This document shows, piece by piece, positions 57,238-64,000 of a stretch of 64,000 bases of DNA (its first letter is position 1; the number at the start of each line of letters is the position of its first letter). A model generated the notes under the pieces. That model saw only the letters and a program-made list of their open reading frames with translations. It searched no databases and was not told the DNA's origin. Position numbers and translations under genes: made by a program. The stretch comes from Phoebastria nigripes (Eukaryota; Chordata; Aves; Procellariiformes; Diomedeidae). Where the stretch lies: the NCBI GenBank assembly GCA_035582835.1, contig JAYKAV010000778.1:2073236-2137235 (forward strand), given 5' to 3'.

Positions 57238-58075
57238 GTCCTCACTAAGTCCATTCTGATACAGCATTTTTTGTGCTTCTCTGTCTTCTCACATTTGATG
57301 TGGGGACATAAGGATTTTCACCAAATCTCTCTAGGCAGGAAAAAATCCCCATGGGATTGAAAATTGGCTATTATCAATGACAGATCTCTTGTGAGTTTCT
57401 GTATTTCCTTACACAAAGTGTACCACATTTTATTGCAACAAGATTCCATCTTTGATTAGAAAGCTATTAATGTTGTGCTCATAGACACCAGGGAAGGATT
57501 TTTCTTACAAGCCTTTCAAGGCATTTATCATTATTGTCTGGCTGCACTTTGCAAGGTTAGATCCTTTAGAAAATGGTATTTTTTTTTTTAAAAGTAACAT
57601 TCTACATTCAAACAGTGTTATAGGCTTGTCATGGATCCCCTTCTATGACTTTTTTCATTAATTGTTCAGTGAAGCAAGAGTATACACATAAAATTGGCTA
57701 ATGAGAGCCCACTGGGTGTGATTGTTGGCATTATAAAAGAGCCACATTCAAAATGTTCTGGAAAACAGAAAACAAAAAGTGAAGTGATATAATTCATTAG
57801 AGTAATGCAAACTGCTCCACTTGGGAAAGAGAAATGGAATTTATAAAAACAAGAAGTGTCTTGCTGACACCAGTTCAGCTGCAAAGGTTCTGGAGGACGT
57901 TTAGTGTGTTTCTAAACTAAATAAGGGAAGACTGGGGTGGGAGGTAGGTGGTAGGGTTTTTTGTTGTTTGTTGGTTTTTTTTCCTTAAGGAAAGAGGGAA
58001 ACATGATCCTGGGCCATATTAATAGGATAGCTCAATCTGTAGAACATGGGAGGTAATTATTCATCTTTATTTGGC

Positions 58076-58520
58076 GCTGTGAGTACTCTGTCAAGTTCAG
58101 AAAGATGTGGGCAAATTGGAAAGGGTCCAAAGTAGATCAGCAAGTATGCTAAAAGAGTTAGAAAGCATGACCTATGAGGAAGCTGTGGAGGAATTTAGTG
58201 TATTCAGTCTTTCTCTTTAAAAAAAAAAAACAAAACCAAGGAGGTTAGAGATGGGAGGGAGGACTTAACCTCTTCACAGCAGGAAACTATTATAAAGAAG
58301 GCAGTGCAATTGTTTGTTCTTGTTTGTAGGCTAAAACCAGCAAGAAATCAACTTTACAGCAAAGAAAATTTAAGCTTACATATTCAATATTTCTGAGGAT
58401 GATGAAAGACTTTGCTAAACTAGGGGTCCTGGAAACTCCTTCACTGGAGGATTTTAGAAGAGTTTAAGCAAAAATCTCTCAGGAATTGCCTAGGCTTATT
58501 TAATCCTCAGGGCTAGAAGG
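58076..58520 (+). mobile_element. ancient diverged CR1 LINE fragment
   Basis: Follows the same order as the young CR1 copies but with many differences: GAGTACTCTGTC, TTGGAAAGGGTCCAAAGTAG, CCTATGAGGAAGCTG, CTATTATAAAGAAGG, and TCCTTCACTGGAGGATTTTA correspond to the CR1 GAGTACTGCGTCC, TTGGAGTGGGTCCAGAGGAG, CCTATGAAGAAAGGCTG, CTTATAAAAAAGATGG and the 'ccctggaaacattcaag' segment. No frame is open. It belongs to a much older layer of CR1 activity. An A-rich stretch at about 58219-58236 interrupts it. Confidence 0.8.
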
Positions 58521-60225
58521 TGGTTTTCAGTGGTTCTCAAGTGAAATTTTACTCTGGCTACAAGTCCTAATTCATGATGACTGAGGTTTTGACAAAGTCC
58601 AATTGCAAGAGGTCATAAGCGTAGTTGGTAGATTCGGGGTGGTTGCGGCTCACATCAATGGAGTATGTAATCTCTCAAGGTGCAAGCAGCCCCACACATC
58701 TATGATCAATGCTAGCAATCATCTAAATAACCTTATGGGAAAGGGAAAAAACAGCCAGGAGGGCAGTCTACAGGACCTTACTGAATCTGTAGTTGCCACA
58801 GTAACTGAAAAGGCCCATACAAACATGTCTTGAATTNTACTCTAAACACAGCCTTGTTTCATCTTAGACATATTTTTGAGAGAAAGAGTGCCTATAACAT
58901 GAATCCTTGAAAATGACAGCCAAAGCAGGACCACTTTACCTCTGTGTCTGAGAAAATAGCATACTAGAAGATAAATGCATTCCTTTCTAGAATAACTTAG
59001 CAGAGAGCTCCTTAGACTCCATAAGGTCCAGACTGATTTTACAAAAGAGGGCAGCAGCCACAGAGAAGAGTGTCTTATATGATCTCTCCCATTCTTTTGG
59101 GGTCAATGCAGGAAGCTATATTCTGTGCTAGAGCGGATTCTGCAATCATCTTGAAAAGATTACTCCACTTGCATTAGCAAGCCTGTTGGTGACTATAACA
59201 AGGTCTGGTTATGAAAAATAAGACTCATATAGCTCCCAGTGCCTTTATCAGTACCTTTCATCTAGACTCATCTGGCAAAAATGATTTGAGATCACTTTTG
59301 CTATTGGGAATGTAATTACCTTCTAAAGTATGGCTAAGATGAGTTAAGTGGCAGAATGATTCAATGAACAAGTGCTTCATTTCTCTCCTGACCCAAGTTC
59401 ATATGTAATATAGAGAATCTGGAGTGGTTTTGACGTCAGCCTAATCCCCTGCAGATGCTTGTTCACCTTGCATTTGGAGAATACTTCAGCATTGTGAGTC
59501 ATCTCTATTGAAGAGGCCCTACACACTAAAAGAGCAGATCAAGACTGAAATATTGAGGAGAAAACAGGCACACACAAAAAAACTTCTGGGAAGTCTCTTC
59601 TTGTTACTGTATTTATGCAGTGAGATGTAAGAAGAAACCAAAACGCTTCCTGGCATGGGTAATGCAAGGTCATTAACTACTTTATTTAGCACTGCTGTCT
59701 ATTCACTTGATCAATTACTGCATCTAGACCTGCTCTGAGAAGCATTGTGTCACAACAGCAGCACTGGCTTCCTATTTAGACTGTCTAGTACCAAAATGGC
59801 ATGAGATTTTCTAAAAGACTAATGATACTTGTAGGTAGTCATTGCATATGCATAAACCATAGCTTCAGATCTGAGGAATAAGTTGGGGAATGTTATATAC
59901 TACCCCTCAAGTATATACAGATACATGTGGACCATGAAATGCTAAATTGTTTCCCTACAATTAATTATGACTAATGTAGAGATTTATGCTTCATCCAGCT
60001 CTGTTCTCCAGGTTTTCCTTAAACTCCTGTCAGGGAAAGGTAACAGAATCTATGTATTTAGAAGAAGCATAGCATATAACAAGGGAGGGGGAGAATTTGC
60101 TACATACAAGATACATCCTTACAAGGCACCACACAGTCTTTTAACATTTGCTTGTAGTCCAGCTGGGTATTTGTTACTAAAACGTCTTCTCAAAATCTCT
60201 TGTAATAAACTGGGTAGAAATCAAT

Positions 60226-60281
60226 CTTACTTAGATGGCTAACTTACTTAGATGGCTAACTTACTTAGATGGCTAACTTAG
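60226..60281 (+). repeat. 17-base tandem repeat, 3.3 copies
   Basis: CTTACTTAGATGGCTAA occurs three times without a mismatch (60226-60276), followed by a partial fourth copy. Confidence 0.97.
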
Positions 60282-60951
60282 GTGAAGTTGGCTTAATTAT
60301 GTCAGTTGTCATTACAAAGTCTGCAGCAGTTTCAAACATGATGCATAAAAACTGAAACTACTAACACTTGAAGATACACCAAAAAAATGTAGTGGAATGG
60401 AAACTCAGTTTCCTGGCCAATTCTGACAGCATTTTTTTTTTTGCCTTTCTAGGCAATTTCTTCTCTCCTTCTGGGCATGATAGTAGCTTTGCATTCAGTG
60501 ATATCACCTTCAGAAGACCTTAATTATCTATTCTTATCAGAGAATCCTCTTGCTCTGTGATTATTCTGAATTATTCCTTGCCTTATGGTACATTACAAAA
60601 AGAGGAAATACCTGAAAGCATGCTATGCTGTATGATTACATAGCCTTCATAAGGTTCATCTGCTCAAATTCACGTTCTGAGGAAGATGAGGAAATCATCA
60701 ACTAAGTTGAATGCACACAAGGCACTGGAACTNGCTATTTCTGACAGTTACTGTTAATGATCTCCATCAGGTTCTTAGACTTCTTTCTTCTATACCCCTG
60801 CTTCTCATTTTTCTGTAAGTCAAAATTCATGGTGACCCATGCCAGCCACCTGACTTTCTGCAAATATCTTTGTTTCTTGCCAAGCCTCCCCTTAGGTACA
60901 AAATGGCAATTACTCAGTCATTTTTCAGTACCTATTTTTAGTCAGCAACAT

Positions 60952-60969
60952 GGGGGGAGGGAGGGAGGG
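60952..60969 (+). other. G-quadruplex-forming sequence
   Basis: GGGGGGAGGGAGGGAGGG: four G runs joined by single-A loops, the most stable class of G-quadruplex motif. Confidence 0.85.
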
Positions 60970-63900
60970 CTGCTTTTAACCCAAATTCCAGGCAAAATGA
61001 TTTAGTTGAGATTTTTGAGCTCCTCTCGCCACACCCTATTGTTCAACTTGAGCTTCAGAAAATTATTCCAGTCTCAAACACTGTGTATCACAAGAAACAA
61101 GTACTATCTGAAGAGGTTGCCTGTACCCTCTGTAATTCTGCAGTTCCTAGCATAGCTGTCGCTGGAGTTCCTTCTAGAGATGATTTTCCACTGTGGAAGA
61201 GAATTTCAAAGGTGTAGGAAAGGGTACTAGCTTCGTTCTTTATTTCTGTGGGAAACGGGGGAGGACATGAGGATAATGGCATCTCATTTTTTTCCATCCA
61301 TCCCTACATGCAACACGCACGTATCCTGGCCTTGCAGAAGCAAATGAGTAAGTTATGAGAGCAATGTCATGAAGGCAGTCACCCTATCATCAAATGTGGA
61401 ATAAGTTGGTATGCAGAAACTTTGCCGTTCAAAGTATTAAGAATTTTTAATTATAAATTATTTCAATAACGTTCAAAGGAAATATGAGAAATTCAAGCCG
61501 GTTTTGACTACCCTACAGTATTGTGCTTAGAAGAGCTGAGAGTGAGTTCTTCAGGTTGTGAACTGAAAAATTATTCCATTTTCTTCTGGAACAACATTTG
61601 CTTTCTGCACCTCATTCTTGTCTGTTTTCACACTCAAATGAGATGAAGTGAGAAACCTTAAACACAGATATTAAGAAGTTTTCTTACAATTAATCACTCT
61701 GAATAAGAAGCATCTGGTTCTGAGTGAACTAAATTTATGGGAGAAATCAGAAATGAGATGACATCTTAGAGCAGGGCTATATCTTAAGATAAATAACTCT
61801 TGTATTTCTTTTGGAACTCTGCTGTCCCAAGCCAGATATGAGAACAAACAAGACATTAGTTATATTTCCCAGTATCAAAGTCCCTTAAAGCAGTCTACTG
61901 GGAAAAGTGGGTCTGAAAACCACTGGCATTGTCTCAGCCTAAGCTATTGGGGTTGTGATGAATTAAGAAGGACAACATTCTAATTTTAGTAGAGTTTTAA
62001 GTAGACTTGTGAGAACTCAAAAGAGGATTGAGCTTGCTTACTCATACAGAAACGACTGTTAGTTGTGGGCGTTTTTTCCTTAGATTAGATGAATATTGAT
62101 TAGGACATTGGCACACATCTCACAGTCTTTTCTGCAGATAAGGAGATGATCAAAGAAGGGCAAAAGGCAGGTATTATCCCTTTCTGTCTCTCAGTACAGC
62201 CTGAGAGAGACGAGTTGCAAGTGCAGTTCCAGCAGGGAGCTTGGCAACCATCATGATGATCCTACGAACAGCTTCCTTGCATGTTATGTGTTCCTCCACA
62301 GCAGATTGCACCCAATAAGTAAATGAGACCTCCTATCCCATTCCCTCATCAGGAATTTATGTCAGAGTGTGTTAGAATGTAAAGGATAATAAGCTGGATT
62401 TGTCATGCAGCTGGAAAAGGCATTGGCTGTGGAAGCTATATGCAATGCAGAAACCCAAGAAAAGGCAGGGCAAAAGAAATATCTTTTCACTTAGCATCTA
62501 TGTAATGGCAACCATTGTCAACCAGCTATAGAAAAATGTCCCTTTACTTAGATTTTGCTCACCAATCAAACATTTCCCTTACTTTTCACTTAAGGCATCT
62601 CTAGCTATATTTTGTTGAATCAGCAGTATTTGCTTTGTTTAAAAGAAATGAGTCAACCCCATAACAAAACATTCCTCACTGTTTTTCCTTCTTCTGTTTA
62701 GCCGAAATGTGCAGGCTTGTTCTACAAGCACAGACTTCAGCATTTCCAAAAGCTAAAGGTCAGCCTGAAATCTCACAGCATACTTACTGTACAAAAGCCA
62801 AGCAAGGAAATGTTCGAAAAGTCTTTGGAGAGCATTATCCTAAAATATAAACTTACAGTCACTTCAATCCCATGTGCCTCATGGCCTGTATTTTTTCTTT
62901 TTTACAAAGGATGTTATTAATATGAATTTCTTCGTATCCTGGAATCTCAGAATAAAACAGATTTAAGACATCATTTTCCAATTCTTTCTTTTTCCACAAA
63001 GAATGGGGATACCACCTTTTAGGTGAACCTACATTGGCTGTTTTAAACAGGTTGGATTGTTGTTTTTATTTAATGATGAAATTAGTTATTTTTTCCTTAG
63101 ACTGTTGCCCTCAAATACCTTCTTTTGTGATGTGTTCTTAAGGTAAACAGACTAGGTATTGAATACATACTTTAATATTCTGTAATTAGAGTGGATGGTC
63201 TTAGCAGTGCTACCTGTCCCTTGTAATCCTGTTATCAGGGAACACACTGGGATCTCCCTGGTCTCGAATAGGCGACTTACCCTGATGATAAAGATATTTA
63301 TTGACTTTTTTGCCTGCTTATCACTGCTTAAAGCTATCAGGGAGAGTTCCTCTCCGAAGTAAGTATAGAAAAATATAAGTGCATGGACACATATTTTCAG
63401 ATGATTACAATTGTTGCTGAAAAGAAAATGCTTCCAACAAATCTGCTTATAATTGGACCTGACTCAGTGCTGATTCTTCCAAAGCTGGCTATAAAAATAG
63501 ATACTAATTCCAATCAGAATTACTCATATTCTGCTGTGAGAGAGTGGGACTTACTGTTTACTATCCATAATATTCTCCACAAAAAGTTGAAAATAGTTGT
63601 GCAAACTGATAAAAGAAATATATTCTTTCAGTAGGAAAATTGTACTGAATGCATCTCAGTAGTTCTTGGACAATGTTTAGTGAAATGGGAAATTGAACAA
63701 GGGAAAGAAGATCCCCAGGAAACTGTTGTCTAAATATGTCGCAAACAAATGGGATTCAGTTTGTTTGGAAGCCTTGTTCCTCATGGTGCACTAAAGCTAA
63801 ACAGCAGGAGGTGAATCCGTAAATCATGTCAAGGAGTAAAGCAAGTTGGAAAACTTTAAAGTCATTGTGTACAAAAGTCCTCATTAGCTCACTAGTGGTT

Positions 63901-64000
63901 TTTTGTTGGTTTTTTTTTTTCTCTCCAGATAAATCAGATATAAATAGACATGCAATATGGGGAAAAGCTTGCAATGGCTACAATGGGAACAGAATCCGCC

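Larger units (their letters stand above)
58521..64000 (-). other. SYNPO2: presumed SYNPO2 intron 1 or upstream flank, window end
   Basis: Non-coding as far as I can see. Contains a 17-base tandem repeat at 60226-60281 and a G-quadruplex motif at 60952-60969. Neither the first SYNPO2 exon nor any SEC24D exon was recognised. ORFs at 59967-60242 and 63383-63634 lack family features. Confidence 0.45.

Noticed and set aside
49702..60941. Perfect MEF2-type CTATTTTTAG sites at 49702-49711 and 60932-60941
   Set aside because: Attractive in a muscle gene, but at this base composition several such matches per 30 kb are expected by chance.

Overview
This window is vertebrate nuclear DNA, almost certainly from a bird. 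It is AT-rich and intron-dominated, has consensus GT/AG splice sites, and carries two young CR1 LINE copies of avian type. One copy keeps the diagnostic 3' tail of repeated ATTCTATG units. Isolated single n bases and one 722-base gap (43303-44024) mark a draft assembly.

The only gene I can support is SYNPO2 (synaptopodin-2/myopodin; fesselin in birds), on the minus strand. In transcription order it shows: the second half of the PDZ domain (32325-32476); a 794-base exon (27169-27962); the large exon with the actin-binding, proline-rich body (21583-23792, stop 21580-21582); and, 18.6 kb further on, an alternative last coding exon (2417-2983). Splice phases agree at every junction. The big exon either reads through to its own stop (short C-terminus, ...KPSIIEE) or uses a CAG|GTGTGG donor 28 bases before the end of that stop and joins in phase 0 to the distal exon. 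The first coding exon (N-terminal half of the PDZ domain) was not found; it probably lies beyond 64000 or, less likely, in the gap.

Layout: 1-2416, 3' UTR/flank of the long form. 2984-21579, optional terminal intron containing a full-ended CR1 tail (17766-18194), a 105-base pure purine run (19369-19473) and, proximally, the short-form 3' UTR. 23793-27168 and 27963-32324, introns; the second has two MIR-like SINE fragments in opposite orientation near the PDZ exon. 32477-64000, apparently intron 1 or upstream sequence: a second CR1 cut by the gap, a diverged ancient CR1, G-quadruplex motifs, three clean hairpins, a poly-T tract, and one well-bounded candidate exon of unknown status on the plus strand.

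From known vertebrate gene order, MYOZ2 should lie beyond position 1 (same strand) and SEC24D beyond 64000 (opposite strand); neither is visible here. I found no tRNA, rRNA, CRISPR, or intact transposon-encoded gene, and no convincing previously undescribed system. The most interesting signals are the C-terminal splice switch, the thrice-repeated SYNPO2 motif that resembles the myozenin motif, and the hairpin structures.
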